From Nitrosomonadales bacterium (GTDB lineage Bacteria; Pseudomonadota; Gammaproteobacteria; Burkholderiales; SG8-39): DNA of 56,169 nucleotides. Location of the stretch: assembly GCA_005240145.1 (NCBI GenBank), contig SBAS01000108.1, forward strand, positions 1 through 56,169, given 5' to 3'. Positions within the stretch are counted from its first letter, which is position 1; each line of letters begins with the position of its first letter. Under the pieces are notes generated by a model that was given only the letters and a program-made list of their open reading frames with translations, did no database searches and was not told where the DNA came from. This document shows positions 1-8,405 of this stretch, in pieces. The translations under genes were made by a program, and so were the position numbers.

Positions 1-32
1 ACAGTTTACAAATGCTTCCTGTATTGTCAACA

Positions 33-51
33 TAATCACGGCATGTGATTA
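33..51. promoter_or_regulatory. Probable GntR/FadR-type operator palindrome
   Basis: The sequence TAATCACGGCATGTGATTA is a perfect inverted repeat with 7-bp arms (33-39 and 45-51) around a 5-bp spacer. It lies 12 bases before the first ATG of a GntR regulator gene. FCD-subfamily regulators typically bind short palindromes of this size, so autoregulation is the likely role. A TTGTCA at 24-29 may be the -35 element, which would put the palindrome over the -10 and start region. Confidence 0.6.
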
Positions 52-63
52 ACATTAGAAAGG

Positions 64-807
64 ATGGCCGAGAGGATGGCCAAGCAGTCCACCCCTGCGG
101 GGCGCGCCAGGCGCGCGCCTGACTCCGGCCCCGCGGCCGAGCAGCGCATCCTGGCCGCCATCCAGGAGGCGATCTTCGATCATCGGCTCGGGCCCGGCGC
201 AAAGCTGAAGGAGCTGGCGCTGGCCGAACTCTTCCACGTCAGCCGGGGCACGGTGCGCGCCGCGCTCGCGCGCCTGGGGCATACGAAGCTGGTCGAGCTG
301 CGGTTGAATCGCGGCGCCGTCGTTGCCAGCCCTTCGGCGGACGAAAGCCGGCAGATCTTCGAGGCGCGTTGCGCGATCGAGTGCGCGCTCGTCGCCAAGC
401 TTGCCGCCGCCGCCAGCCGCAGCGATCTCAAGGCCTTGCGCGATTGTGTGGCGAGCGAGAAGGCGAGCTATGCGCGCGGCGACGAGCGCACCGGTCTGCG
501 CCTGTCGATCGATTTTCACTGCAAGCTCGCCGAGCTGGCGGGCAACGCGGTGCTGGCCCGGATTCTCGAAGAACTCGTCGCACGCACGCCGCTGATCGCT
601 CTCACCCACGGCGGCCGCGTGCCTTCGACCTGCGGCGTGGACGACCATCTCGCGCTGATAGAGGCGCTGGCGCGCCGCGACGCGCGACGCGCGGGCGAGC
701 TGATGCGCGAGCACATCGGGCACCTCGAGTTGCAGCTCAACCTGCAGTGGCCTGAACCAACCAGGACGCTCGCCGAGGCTTTCGGCCCGCGCGCCGTGGC
801 CGCATGA
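64..807 (+). CDS. GntR family transcriptional regulator, FCD subfamily
   Basis: This 247-residue protein has an N-terminal winged helix (about residues 22-90; ILAAIQEAIFDHRLGPGAKL, then the recognition helix region SRGTVRAALARL) and an all-helical FCD ligand domain (about 95-235). The FCD metal/ligand residues are suggested by DFHCKLAELAGN and DDHLALIEAL, with a final His in MREHIGHLE. FadR-like regulators of this kind usually sense small organic acids or related metabolites. The next genes are a urate oxidase and an ABC transporter, so a purine-derived effector is plausible (inference). An ATG at 76 is an alternative start, because AAAGGA at 59-64 lies directly against the first ATG and is better spaced for the second. 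Confidence 0.9.
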   Translation: MAERMAKQSTPAGRARRAPDSGPAAEQRILAAIQEAIFDHRLGPGAKLKELALAELFHVSRGTVRAALARLGHTKLVELRLNRGAVVASPSADESRQIFEARCAIECALVAKLAAAASRSDLKALRDCVASEKASYARGDERTGLRLSIDFHCKLAELAGNAVLARILEELVARTPLIALTHGGRVPSTCGVDDHLALIEALARRDARRAGELMREHIGHLELQLNLQWPEPTRTLAEAFGPRAVAA

Positions 808-828
808 CGATAAAGGAGTCCGGCCGCC

Positions 829-951
829 ATGCCTGATCTCGCGTCGCCGGCAAAGGGCCAGTACCGCTTCGTCTTTTCTGAACTTTCGCGGAATTTTCAT
901 GTGCCGCTGATCTGTTCGCCCTGGGCGTACTCGACCCCTCGGGGCAGCTGA
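829..951 (+). CDS. Small 40-residue ORF of unknown function
   Basis: A strong ribosome-binding site (AAAGGAG at 813-819) precedes an ATG that opens a 40-codon frame ending at TGA 949-951, one base before the GTG of the urate oxidase gene. The product would contain FVFSELSRNFHVPLIC and no membrane segment. I do not recognise it. Its position and good RBS suggest a leader peptide or a coupling ORF that delivers ribosomes to the weakly preceded GTG start of puuD. It could also be a remnant of a longer gene. Coding status is uncertain. Confidence 0.4.
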   Translation: MPDLASPAKGQYRFVFSELSRNFHVPLICSPWAYSTPRGS

Positions 952-952
952 G

Positions 953-2125
953 GTGGAGGCTTACCTCCTTGACTGGCTGAATCTGCTGGCGCGCTGGGCG
1001 CACCTGGTGGTGGGCATCGCCTGGATCGGCGCGTCGTTCTATTTCATCTGGCTCGATAACCATCTGGAGCCTTCCGCCGACTCGAAAATCGCGGGAGACC
1101 TGTGGGCAATTCACGGCGGCGGCTTCTATCACGCCGAGAAATTCAAGGGCGCGCCGCCGCAGATGCCGGCGCGGCTGCACTGGTTCAAGTGGGAAGCGTA
1201 CTGGACCTGGATCACGGGCTTCTTCCTGCTGGTGCTCGTGTACTACGCGGGCGCCGAGATGTACCTCATCGACGCTGCGGTGATGCCACTCTCCCAGCCG
1301 GCCGCGATCGGCATCGGCCTTGCCAGCCTGGTGCTCGGGCTTGGCGTGTACGAAGCGTTGTGCCGCTCGCCGCTGGGCAGGAACGATGCGGCGCTGGGCG
1401 CGGTGATGTTCGCGCTGCTCGCGGTGCTCGCCTGGGGCCTCACCCAGGTATTCGGCGGACGCGGCGCCTTCATCCACTACGGCGCGATTCTTGGCACCAT
1501 CATGGTGGGCAACGTCGCCCACGTCATCATTCCCGGGCAGCGGCGCATGGTCGCAGCGCTCGCCGCAGGCCGCGCGCCGGATCCGAAGGACGGCGCGGCC
1601 GGCAAGCAGCGCAGCGTGCACAACACCTACTTCACGCTGCCGGTGCTGTTCACCATGATCTCCAGCCACTACGCCTTCACTTTCGGCGCTTCCTGGAACT
1701 GGCTGGTGCTGGTCGCGCTGACGCTCGCGGGCGGCCTCATCCGCGTCTGGTTCGTCATGCGCCACAAGGGAGGCGCGCCCGCGTGGCCCCTTGCGCTGGG
1801 CGTTGGATTGCTTCTCGTCCTGATGTTTTCTTTCCGGCCGAAAACGCAAGACAAGGCGCTGCCCGTGAAGTTCGAGGACGTCAAAAGGATCGTCGATGCG
1901 CGCTGCCTGGGTTGCCACGCGCCGAAGCCGACGTTTGCGGGACTCGTGGCAGCGCCGAAGGGCGTGCTGCTGGACACCCCGGAGCGCATCCGGGCCCAGG
2001 CCGCCACGATTTATGCCCAGACCGTGGCCGCCAAGGCGATGCCGCCGGGCAATCTCACCACCATGACCGACGAGGAACGTGCGCTTCTTGCGCGCTGGAT
2101 TCTCTCTGGCGCGAAAATCGACTGA
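953..2125 (+). CDS. puuD: Urate oxidase (urate hydroxylase) PuuD-type membrane protein with C-terminal cytochrome c
   Basis: The product is 390 residues. The N-terminal region starts with LLDWLNLLARWAHLVVGIAW and holds about eight hydrophobic segments up to residue 305, with the conserved stretch AIHGGGFYHAEKF. The C-terminal 90 residues form a cytochrome c domain with one CxxCH heme site (CLGCH) and a downstream MPPGN methionine ligand motif. PuuD-family proteins oxidise urate to 5-hydroxyisourate at the membrane and pass electrons to the respiratory chain. The start is GTG; no in-frame ATG lies upstream before a stop. The GntR gene upstream and gpt downstream support a purine context. Genes for HIU hydrolase and OHCU decarboxylase are not in this window. 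Confidence 0.88.
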   Translation: MEAYLLDWLNLLARWAHLVVGIAWIGASFYFIWLDNHLEPSADSKIAGDLWAIHGGGFYHAEKFKGAPPQMPARLHWFKWEAYWTWITGFFLLVLVYYAGAEMYLIDAAVMPLSQPAAIGIGLASLVLGLGVYEALCRSPLGRNDAALGAVMFALLAVLAWGLTQVFGGRGAFIHYGAILGTIMVGNVAHVIIPGQRRMVAALAAGRAPDPKDGAAGKQRSVHNTYFTLPVLFTMISSHYAFTFGASWNWLVLVALTLAGGLIRVWFVMRHKGGAPAWPLALGVGLLLVLMFSFRPKTQDKALPVKFEDVKRIVDARCLGCHAPKPTFAGLVAAPKGVLLDTPERIRAQAATIYAQTVAAKAMPPGNLTTMTDEERALLARWILSGAKID

Positions 2126-2129
2126 CCTT

Positions 2130-2135
2130 TAGAAT
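2130..2135 (+). promoter_or_regulatory. Candidate -10 box (TAGAAT) before the ABC transporter operon
   Basis: TAGAAT matches the sigma-70 -10 consensus at five of six positions and lies just after the puuD stop, about 40 bases before the transporter start. No good -35 is visible, so an independent promoter is only a possibility. Confidence 0.3.
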
Positions 2136-2174
2136 GCGCAGCTCCCGCACAAATCCCTGCCCCCTGGAGTCATC

Positions 2175-3179
2175 ATGCGCATCCTGACACTGCTTGCCGC
2201 CCTGCTTTTCTCCGGCGCCACGCTCGCCCAGAAAGCCACGCCGATCCGCTTCGCGCTGGATTGGCGGTTCGAAGGGCCGGCGGCGCCATACTTCGTGGCC
2301 ATCGACAAGGGTTACTACAAGGCCGAGGGCCTGGACGTGACGGTCGACCCGGGCACGGGGTCGGTGGAGGGCATCAACCGCGTCGCCTCGGGAGCCTACG
2401 AAATGGGTTTCGCGGACTTCAATTCGCTGGTCAAGTACCGCGACAATCCGCGCAACCTCGCGGTGAAGGGGGTGATGATGGTGTACGACACACCCGCATT
2501 TTCCATCGTCGCGCTCAAGAAGAGCGGCATCAAGTCGCCCAGGGACCTGGAAGGCAAGATCCTCGGCGCGCCGGCGCCCGACGGCGCCTACGCGCAATGG
2601 CCGATCTTCGTGAAGGCCAACAACATCGACGCGGCCAAGGTGAGGATCGAGAACGTCGGCTTCCCGGTGCGCGAGCCGATGCTGGCGCAGGGCAAGGTGG
2701 ATGCCATCACCGGCTTCTGGTTTTCCTCCTATATGAACCTGCGCGCCAACAACGTGCCCGCCGACGACATCGTGGTGCTGCACATGCGCGATCACGGCGT
2801 GGACCTTTACGGCAACGTGATCATCGCCAACCCGGACTTCATGCGCTTTTCACCGAAAGCGGTCGCCGGCTTCGTCAAGGCGACCATCAAGGGCATCCAG
2901 GAGACCATCAGGAATCCGGACACGGCCATCGATTCGCTGATGAAGCGCAATCCGATCGCCAAGCGGGAAGTGGAGCTTGAGCGCCTGAAGCTGGCGCTGT
3001 CGAAGAATTTCGTCACGCCGGACGTGCAGAAGAACGGCCTGGGCGCGGTGGACATGAAGCGCCTGGAGAAGTCCTTCGAGCAGATCGGCCTCACCTTCCA
3101 GTACACCAGCAAGCCGAAGGCCGCGGACGTCTTCACCTCGCAATATCTGCCAGCCAGGGAGCATAGGCTGGTCAAGTAA
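2175..3179 (+). CDS. ABC transporter substrate-binding protein, NMT1/THI5-like (SsuA family)
   Basis: This 334-residue protein starts with a clear signal peptide (hydrophobic core LTLLAALLFSGATLA, likely cut after Ala-Gln region at about 19). The mature part shows the NMT1/THI5-like fold: ALDWRFEGPAAPYFVAIDKG near the N-terminus and EGINRVASGAYEMGFADFNS forming the ligand cleft. The family binds thiamine precursors, pyrimidines, sulfonates, nitrate and other small organics. It is followed within two bases by its ATPase and then its permease, forming an SsuABC-type importer. The flanking urate oxidase and XGPRT suggest a purine or pyrimidine ligand, which is inference. GGAG at 2166-2169 is a good ribosome-binding site. 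Confidence 0.88.
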   Translation: MRILTLLAALLFSGATLAQKATPIRFALDWRFEGPAAPYFVAIDKGYYKAEGLDVTVDPGTGSVEGINRVASGAYEMGFADFNSLVKYRDNPRNLAVKGVMMVYDTPAFSIVALKKSGIKSPRDLEGKILGAPAPDGAYAQWPIFVKANNIDAAKVRIENVGFPVREPMLAQGKVDAITGFWFSSYMNLRANNVPADDIVVLHMRDHGVDLYGNVIIANPDFMRFSPKAVAGFVKATIKGIQETIRNPDTAIDSLMKRNPIAKREVELERLKLALSKNFVTPDVQKNGLGAVDMKRLEKSFEQIGLTFQYTSKPKAADVFTSQYLPAREHRLVK

Positions 3180-3180
3180 G

Positions 3181-3975
3181 TTGTCCGGCTCGCACTTGTC
3201 CCTCGTAAAGCTGCAGGGCATCTCGATGGCCTACGGCCGCGGCGCAGCCGCGGTCCGTGCCATAGAGGAAGTGAGCCTGGAAATCGCGCGCGGCGAGTTT
3301 ATCGCCGTGGTCGGCCCCTCGGGCTGCGGCAAGTCCTCCCTGATGAAGCTGATCTCCGGGCTGCACCCGCCGCTCGCGGGTTCACTCACGGTGGAGGACC
3401 GGCCGGTCGTCGGGCCGCTCAAGTCGGTCGGCATGGCGTTCCAGAATTCCAACCTGCTGCCCTGGCGCAGCGCGCTCGAGAACGTGCTGCTGCCGCTGGA
3501 AATCGTGGCACCTTTCCGCAGGGGGTTTAACAGGAACAAGAACGCCTACTCGAAAAAGGCCGAAGAGCTGCTCGAATCGGTCGGCCTGGCCGGCTTTACG
3601 CGCAAATACCCCTGGGAACTCTCCGGCGGCATGCAGCAGCGCGCCTCGATCTGCCGCGCGCTGATCCACGAGCCGGAGATCCTGATGCTGGACGAGCCCT
3701 TCGGCGCGCTCGACGCCTTCACGCGCGAGGAACTGTGGTGCACGCTGCGCGACCTGCAGGCGGCGCGCAAGGTGACCGTGATGCTGGTGACGCACGACCT
3801 GCGCGAGGCGGTGTTCCTCGCCGACACCGTCTACGTGATGTCGAACCGGCCGGGCCGCATCCTCAAGCGCTGCGGAGTGAACCTGCCGCGGCCACGCGAC
3901 CTGGAAGTCACCTACACGCAGCCCTTCCAGGACATCGTGCACGAGTTGCGTGGCCTGATAGGCGGAAAGCATTGA
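3181..3975 (+). CDS. ABC transporter ATP-binding protein, SsuB/TauB-like
   Basis: The 264-residue protein has all ABC ATPase motifs: Walker A GPSGCGKSS, Q-loop FQNSNLLPW, signature LSGGMQQR, Walker B ILMLDEPFGALD and the switch His in VTHDLREAVF. The subfamily energises import of nitrate, taurine, sulfonates and related compounds. The chosen start is TTG, one base after the TAA of the binding protein gene; the in-frame ATG at 3226 would remove the first beta strand and is less likely. The stop overlaps the permease ATG as TGATG, showing translational coupling. Confidence 0.9.
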   Translation: MSGSHLSLVKLQGISMAYGRGAAAVRAIEEVSLEIARGEFIAVVGPSGCGKSSLMKLISGLHPPLAGSLTVEDRPVVGPLKSVGMAFQNSNLLPWRSALENVLLPLEIVAPFRRGFNRNKNAYSKKAEELLESVGLAGFTRKYPWELSGGMQQRASICRALIHEPEILMLDEPFGALDAFTREELWCTLRDLQAARKVTVMLVTHDLREAVFLADTVYVMSNRPGRILKRCGVNLPRPRDLEVTYTQPFQDIVHELRGLIGGKH

Positions 3976-4748
3976 TGGAACGCAGCGAGGTCGCCATCAG
4001 GGTCGTTGCGCCCGCCGCATTCACGCTGGTGCTATTCCTCGTCTGGGAGCTGGTCTGCGCCGTGTTTACGGTGCCGCTCACCATCCTGCCCGCACCCTCG
4101 GACGTGTTCGGCGCGCTGTGGCAGTACCGCGCGCCGATCATCGACAATTCCTGGGTCACGCTCTGGACCACGCTCGCCGGCTTCATGATCGCCACCGTAT
4201 TCGGCCTGGGCCTCGGGATCGCCATCGGCTGGCACCGTGCTATCTACGCCGGCGTCTACCCGGTGCTGGTCGGCTTCAATTCCATCCCGAAGGTCGCGGT
4301 GGTACCGGTGCTGATCCTGTGGTTTGGTCTCGGCGAAGTCCCGGCGATCCTGACCGCGTTCCTGATCTCGTTCTTTCCCATCGCGGTGAATGTCGCCACC
4401 GGCCTCGCCACCACCGAGCCCGAGCTGGAGGACGTGCTGCGCGCGCTGGGCGCCTCCAAGCTGGACATCATGAGAAAGGTCGGCATTCCGCGCTCGCTGC
4501 CCTACTTTTTCGGTTCGCTCAAGGTCGCGATCACGCTCGCCTTCGTTGGCGCGGTGGTATCCGAGACGGTTGGCGCCAACAAGGGCCTGGGCAAGCTGAT
4601 GCTCGACGCGCAGGCCTCGTTCCAGGTGCCGATCGTGTTCGCGGGACTGCTGGTGCTGGCGGTGCTGGGGATCGTCCTGTATGCGGTGACCGCGATCATC
4701 GAGGCGCGCTTCACCGGCTGGGCTTTCCGCGGCGGCGCAAACCGGTAA
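3975..4748 (+). CDS. ABC transporter permease, SsuC-like
   Basis: The 257-residue product has about six hydrophobic segments and the BPD_transp_1 EAA loop (EPELEDVLRALGASKLDIMRKV followed by IPRSLPYFFG) that contacts the ATPase. The start ATG overlaps the ATPase stop by one base. It completes the SsuABC-type importer begun at 2175. The substrate cannot be read from the sequence. The short intergenic gap to gpt contains its own -10-like box, so gpt may be transcribed separately. Confidence 0.9.
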   Translation: MERSEVAIRVVAPAAFTLVLFLVWELVCAVFTVPLTILPAPSDVFGALWQYRAPIIDNSWVTLWTTLAGFMIATVFGLGLGIAIGWHRAIYAGVYPVLVGFNSIPKVAVVPVLILWFGLGEVPAILTAFLISFFPIAVNVATGLATTEPELEDVLRALGASKLDIMRKVGIPRSLPYFFGSLKVAITLAFVGAVVSETVGANKGLGKLMLDAQASFQVPIVFAGLLVLAVLGIVLYAVTAIIEARFTGWAFRGGANR

Positions 4749-4774
4749 ACGCCGGCATGGCGGGAATTCCGCAT

Positions 4775-4780
4775 TAAAAT
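4775..4780 (+). promoter_or_regulatory. -10 box for a leaderless gpt transcript
   Basis: TAAAAT lies 7 bases before the gpt ATG. With normal -10 to start spacing, transcription would begin at or next to the A of the ATG, giving a leaderless mRNA. No Shine-Dalgarno sequence is visible before this ATG, which fits. Confidence 0.45.
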
Positions 4781-4787
4781 TCGCGCC

Positions 4788-5303
4788 ATGGCGCGAATTC
4801 CGTACGAAGACGAAATAATCATCTCGTGGGTCGAGCTGCATCGCGACTCGCGCTACCTCTCGGAAATCCTGCACCAGAAGGGCCCCTGGAAGGGCATCAT
4901 CGCCGTAACCCGCGGCGGCCTGGTGCCGGCGGCGCTGGTGGCACGCGAACTCGACATCCGCCTGGTGGACACGATCTGCGTCACCAGCTACGGCGCGGGC
5001 GAGGCGGGCACGGCGGCCATGGTGCAGGGCGAGGTCAAGATCCTCAAGGGGGTGGCCGGCGACGGCGAAGGCCACCTCCTGATCGACGACCTGGTGGATA
5101 CCGGGCGCACCGCGCGCATCGTGCGCCAGCTGCTGCCCAAGGCCTACTTCGCGACGCTTTACGCCAAGCCCGCGGGCCGGCCGATCATCGACGTCTGCAT
5201 CAAGGAGTTCAAGCAGGACAAGTGGATCCATTTCCCCTGGGACATCGAGTACCGCTTTGCCACGCCCATCAAGGAGGGCGGCAAGGTTCGCTCCGGCCCG
5301 TGA
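4788..5303 (+). CDS. gpt: Xanthine/guanine phosphoribosyltransferase
   Basis: The 171-residue protein matches type I phosphoribosyltransferases: the beta-strand and loop [18 protein letters not shown], the PRPP-binding motif [13 protein letters not shown], and the C-terminal WIHFPWDIE expected of XGPRT. It would convert xanthine, guanine and possibly hypoxanthine with PRPP to the nucleotides. It is slightly longer than the E. coli enzyme. Its place after a urate oxidase and an ABC importer supports purine salvage. The TGA stop overlaps the GTG start of cca (GTGA). Confidence 0.9.
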   Translation: MARIPYEDEIIISWVELHRDSRYLSEILHQKGPWKGIIAVTRGGLVPAALVARELDIRLVDTICVTSYGAGEAGTAAMVQGEVKILKGVAGDGEGHLLIDDLVDTGRTARIVRQLLPKAYFATLYAKPAGRPIIDVCIKEFKQDKWIHFPWDIEYRFATPIKEGGKVRSGP

Positions 5304-6352
5304 AGGTGTCTCTGACGATCTACGTCGTTGGCGGCGCTGTACGGGACGAACTGCTCGGCCTTCCTGTTCAGGACAGGGACTACGTCGTCGTCGGCGCGAC
5401 GCCCGAGGAGATGGTCGCCGCCGGCTTCAAGCCCGTCGGCAGGGACTTCCCGGTGTTCCTGCATCCGCGGACGCACGAGGAGCACGCCCTCGCGCGCACC
5501 GAGCGAAAGAGCGGGCGCGGCTACAAGGGCTTCACCGTCTACAGCGCGCCCGATGTCACCCTGGAGCAGGACCTCGCGCGGCGCGACCTCACCATCAACG
5601 CGATGGCGAAGAAGCCCGACGGGACCCTGGTGGATCCTTTCAACGGCAAAAAGGATCTGGAAAATAAAGTCCTGCGGCATGTCAGCGCGGCCTTCGCCGA
5701 GGACCCGGTGCGCATCCTGCGTGTGGCGCGCTTCGCCGCGCGCTTTGGCTTTTGCATCGCCGACGAGACCCTGGCGCTCATGAAAAGGATGGTCGAGAGC
5801 GGCGAAGCGAGCCACCTCGTTGCCGAGCGCGTCTGGCAGGAGTTCGCCAAGGGCCTTACCGAACCCCAGCCCGGGCGCATGTTCGAAGCCCTCGAGGACT
5901 GCGGCCTGGGCCCGAAGCTGCTGTCCGAACTGACGACGATCCCGAAGAGCTTCTCCGGCCCGCTCGCGGTGCGCTTCACGCTCTTGTGCTGGCCGCTCGA
6001 CGAAACTGCGATCAAGTCGCTGTGCGAGCGGCTCAGGGTGCCCAACGACGAGCGCGACCTTGCCCTGCTCGCCTGCCGCACGCAGGGCCTGCTCCAGTCC
6101 TCGCAAGCCGGCGAGCTGCTGAACCTGTTCAAGCGCGCCGACGCGTTCCGCCGCCCGGAGCGCTTCGCGCTGCTGCTCGAAGCCGCGGGCATCGCGGTCC
6201 CTGGTTTTGGCCCAGGAACAATTCAAACAGCGCTGGCCGCAGCCGAGGCAGTGGATGCGGGGGAAATCGCGCGGCGCGCAAGCACGCCCGCAGAGATCCC
6301 TGCGCTGCTCGACCGTGAACGCGAAAAAGCCATTGAAAAAGGAAAACCATGA
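5300..6352 (+). CDS. cca: CCA tRNA nucleotidyltransferase lacking the HD domain
   Basis: The enzyme adds or repairs the 3' CCA end of tRNAs. The 350-residue product has the class II nucleotidyltransferase head: [24 protein letters not shown] with the metal-binding DRD, the [10 protein letters not shown] motif, and [18 protein letters not shown] of the neck. Gamma- and betaproteobacterial Cca proteins are usually about 410 residues with an HD phosphohydrolase domain; that region is missing here, the sequence passing from the body straight to [17 protein letters not shown]. The GTG start overlaps the gpt stop, and the stop overlaps the next ATG (ATGA), so gpt-cca-gst is one operon. Confidence 0.9.
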   Translation: MKVSLTIYVVGGAVRDELLGLPVQDRDYVVVGATPEEMVAAGFKPVGRDFPVFLHPRTHEEHALARTERKSGRGYKGFTVYSAPDVTLEQDLARRDLTINAMAKKPDGTLVDPFNGKKDLENKVLRHVSAAFAEDPVRILRVARFAARFGFCIADETLALMKRMVESGEASHLVAERVWQEFAKGLTEPQPGRMFEALEDCGLGPKLLSELTTIPKSFSGPLAVRFTLLCWPLDETAIKSLCERLRVPNDERDLALLACRTQGLLQSSQAGELLNLFKRADAFRRPERFALLLEAAGIAVPGFGPGTIQTALAAAEAVDAGEIARRASTPAEIPALLDREREKAIEKGKP

Positions 6353-6969
6353 TCGACTTGTACACCTGGAGCACGCCCAACGGCCGCAAGGTTTCCGTGA
6401 TGCTGGAGGAATGCGGCATCCCGTATCGCGTGCACACGGTGAACATCGGCAAGGACGAGCAGTTCAAGCCGGCGTTCCTCGCCATCAACCCGAACAACCG
6501 CATCCCGGCGATCGTCGATCCGCAGGGCCCCGGCGGCAAGCCGCTGCCCCTTTTCGAATCGGGCGCGATCCTGATTTATCTCGCGCAGAAAGCGGGCATG
6601 TTCTATCCGCAAGAGAACAAATACATCGTCCTGCAGTGGCTCATGTTCCAGATGGGCGGCGTCGGGCCGATGTTCGGCCAGGCGCACCACTTCATGCGCG
6701 CGAAGAAGGACGAGATTCCCTACGGCACGGAACGCTACGGCAACGAGGCGAAGCGCCTCTACGGCGTGCTCGACACGCGCCTGCAGCAGGCGCCCTACCT
6801 GGCCGACGAGTATTCCATCGCCGACATCGCCACCTACCCCTGGGTCGCGCGCCACGAGTGGCATCGCGTGGAGCTGAATGCCTATCCGGCGGTGAAGCGC
6901 TGGTACGACACCATCGGCGCGCGGCCCGCCGTGGTGCGCGGGATGGCGGTGCCGCCGGTCGTGACTTAA
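6349..6969 (+). CDS. Glutathione S-transferase, Nu class (YfcG/YghU-like)
   Basis: This 206-residue protein has a thioredoxin-fold N-terminal domain (about 1-85) with the STPNGRKV motif typical of Nu-class enzymes, in which Thr-Asn rather than Tyr or Ser contacts glutathione, and the cis-proline region [10 protein letters not shown] helical C-terminal domain follows ([12 protein letters not shown]). Nu-class enzymes reduce disulfides and peroxides with glutathione. The ATG overlaps the cca stop. The gene converges with the cyclase gene, sharing the last four bases of both. Confidence 0.88.
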   Translation: MIDLYTWSTPNGRKVSVMLEECGIPYRVHTVNIGKDEQFKPAFLAINPNNRIPAIVDPQGPGGKPLPLFESGAILIYLAQKAGMFYPQENKYIVLQWLMFQMGGVGPMFGQAHHFMRAKKDEIPYGTERYGNEAKRLYGVLDTRLQQAPYLADEYSIADIATYPWVARHEWHRVELNAYPAVKRWYDTIGARPAVVRGMAVPPVVT

Positions 6970-7769
6970 TCGCGGCGGAAGCTTTCCTGCAGCAGCTCGT
7001 CGAAGATCGCCACCGCGCGGGTCCAGCCGGCGGAGGCGCCGCGGATTTTGTGCGGAAAGCAGGAGACGACGAAGCCGTCGGCGGGAACCGCTTCCAGGTT
7101 GTGCAGCTTCTCCAGGTGGCAGTAGCCGATGTCGCGCCCCGCCTTGTGCCCTTCCCAGATGAGGCTCGCGTCCTTGGTTTCCTTGTATTTCTCGGCGGTG
7201 TAGACGAAGGGCGCGTCCCAGCTCCAGGCGTCGGTGCCAGTGAGCCTCACGCCGCGCTCGAGCAGGTACATGGTCGCCTCGTAACCCATGCCGCAACCGG
7301 CGCTGACGTAGTCGTCGTGGCCGTAGCGCGAGCCGGCGCGCGTATTCACCATGACGATCTCGAGGGGTTTCAGGGCATGTTCTATTCTTCCTAATTCCTG
7401 TTCCACGTCGTCGGCGGTAACGACGTAGCCGTCCGGAAAATGGCGGAAATCCAGCTTCACGCCGGGCTGGAAGCACCATTCCAGGCTGACTTCGTCGATC
7501 GCGATCGCGCGTTCGCCCTTGTTCATCGTCGGGTGGAAGTGATACGGCGCATCAAGGTGCGTGCCGTTGTGCGTGATGAGCTCGACTTTTTCAACTGCCC
7601 AGGCGGCGCCGTCGGGCAGATCTTCTTTTTTCAACCCGGGAAAGAACGGCGCCATCTGCGGGAAGGTCGCCTGGTGGTCCATGTAGGTGATCTTCGGGCC
7701 GAAGGGCGGCGGATCGGAAATGACGTCGTTCTCGAGAAAGATGGACAGGTCGACGATTTTGCGGGGCAT
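6966..7769 (-). CDS. Cyclase-family metal-dependent hydrolase (kynurenine formamidase-like)
   Basis: The 267-residue protein carries the cyclase-family metal motif HNGTHLDAPYHFH (HxGTHxDxPxH) and the tail TGTDAWSWD. Members include kynurenine formamidase and isatin hydrolase, and hydrolyse amide or lactam rings. The long form seen here is nearer the general cyclase group than KynB, so the substrate is unknown. The start has a strong GAGGAGGT ribosome-binding site. It lies 6 bases downstream of the diheme cytochrome gene on the same strand, so the two are probably co-transcribed with the methyltransferase. Confidence 0.85.
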   Translation of the reverse strand: MPRKIVDLSIFLENDVISDPPPFGPKITYMDHQATFPQMAPFFPGLKKEDLPDGAAWAVEKVELITHNGTHLDAPYHFHPTMNKGERAIAIDEVSLEWCFQPGVKLDFRHFPDGYVVTADDVEQELGRIEHALKPLEIVMVNTRAGSRYGHDDYVSAGCGMGYEATMYLLERGVRLTGTDAWSWDAPFVYTAEKYKETKDASLIWEGHKAGRDIGYCHLEKLHNLEAVPADGFVVSCFPHKIRGASAGWTRAVAIFDELLQESFRRD

Positions 7770-7775
7770 CTGCGC

Positions 7776-8405
7776 TTACCTCCTCGCGTGACGCGTCAGG
7801 AACGCGTTGATGTCTTCGATTTTCAGCTGCAGCTCGCCCGGCAGCGGCTTCGAGCCGACCACGCGGTTCATCCATTCCATGTTCTTCTGCATGCGCGCGA
7901 CCACCGCGGGCCATTCCTTCGCGCTGTGCATTCGAGGGTCGGGCAGCGCATGGCATTGCCCGCAGGCGACGCGGAAGGATTCCGCGCCGGGCGCTTTCAC
8001 CTCGGGCAGCCTCCGCTCGTCGAGCGGCCGCAGCCCGTGCTTGCGGTGGTAGGCGACGATGATCCGCTCGTCTTCGAGCGAAGGCGCTTCCACGCCGGCC
8101 ATCATTTCCGTCATCAGCTTGCCCATGTTTCCCCTGCCTTCCATGCGCGGCACCATCCGGCGCACCACCGAGGGCCAGCGCGCCGCGACATGCATCGCCG
8201 GGTTGGCAAGGTTGTGGCACTGCACGCAGTAGCGCACGGTGAGCCGGGCGCCGCGCGAGTTCGGCTCGGGCAGCTTTGCCGGCTCGAAGCCGGGCGGGAT
8301 GATGCGCTCCAGCATCGGCCCGTGCGGGCTGTCTTGCCAGGGTTTTTCTGCCTTTGTGGTTGCAGAAAAAACCAATAAAAAGAGGAGCAGGCTAAAGCGT
8401 GCCAC
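7776..8405 (-). CDS. Periplasmic diheme cytochrome c
   Basis: The product of 209 residues begins with a signal peptide (FSLLLFLLVFSATTKA) and contains two CxxCH heme sites, YCVQCH and ACGQCH, each followed by AxxWPxVxxRM that supplies the methionine ligand. It is a periplasmic electron carrier; the partner is unknown. The GTG start overlaps the end of the upstream methyltransferase gene by 14 bases, implying coupling. Note that puuD in this window also ends in a cytochrome c domain, but no direct link is shown. Confidence 0.85.
   Translation of the reverse strand: MARFSLLLFLLVFSATTKAEKPWQDSPHGPMLERIIPPGFEPAKLPEPNSRGARLTVRYCVQCHNLANPAMHVAARWPSVVRRMVPRMEGRGNMGKLMTEMMAGVEAPSLEDERIIVAYHRKHGLRPLDERRLPEVKAPGAESFRVACGQCHALPDPRMHSAKEWPAVVARMQKNMEWMNRVVGSKPLPGELQLKIEDINAFLTRHARR

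Noticed and set aside
55-900. A 281-codon minus-strand frame opposite the GntR gene
   Set aside because: The plus-strand regulator has clear winged-helix and FCD motifs, and the antisense product has none.
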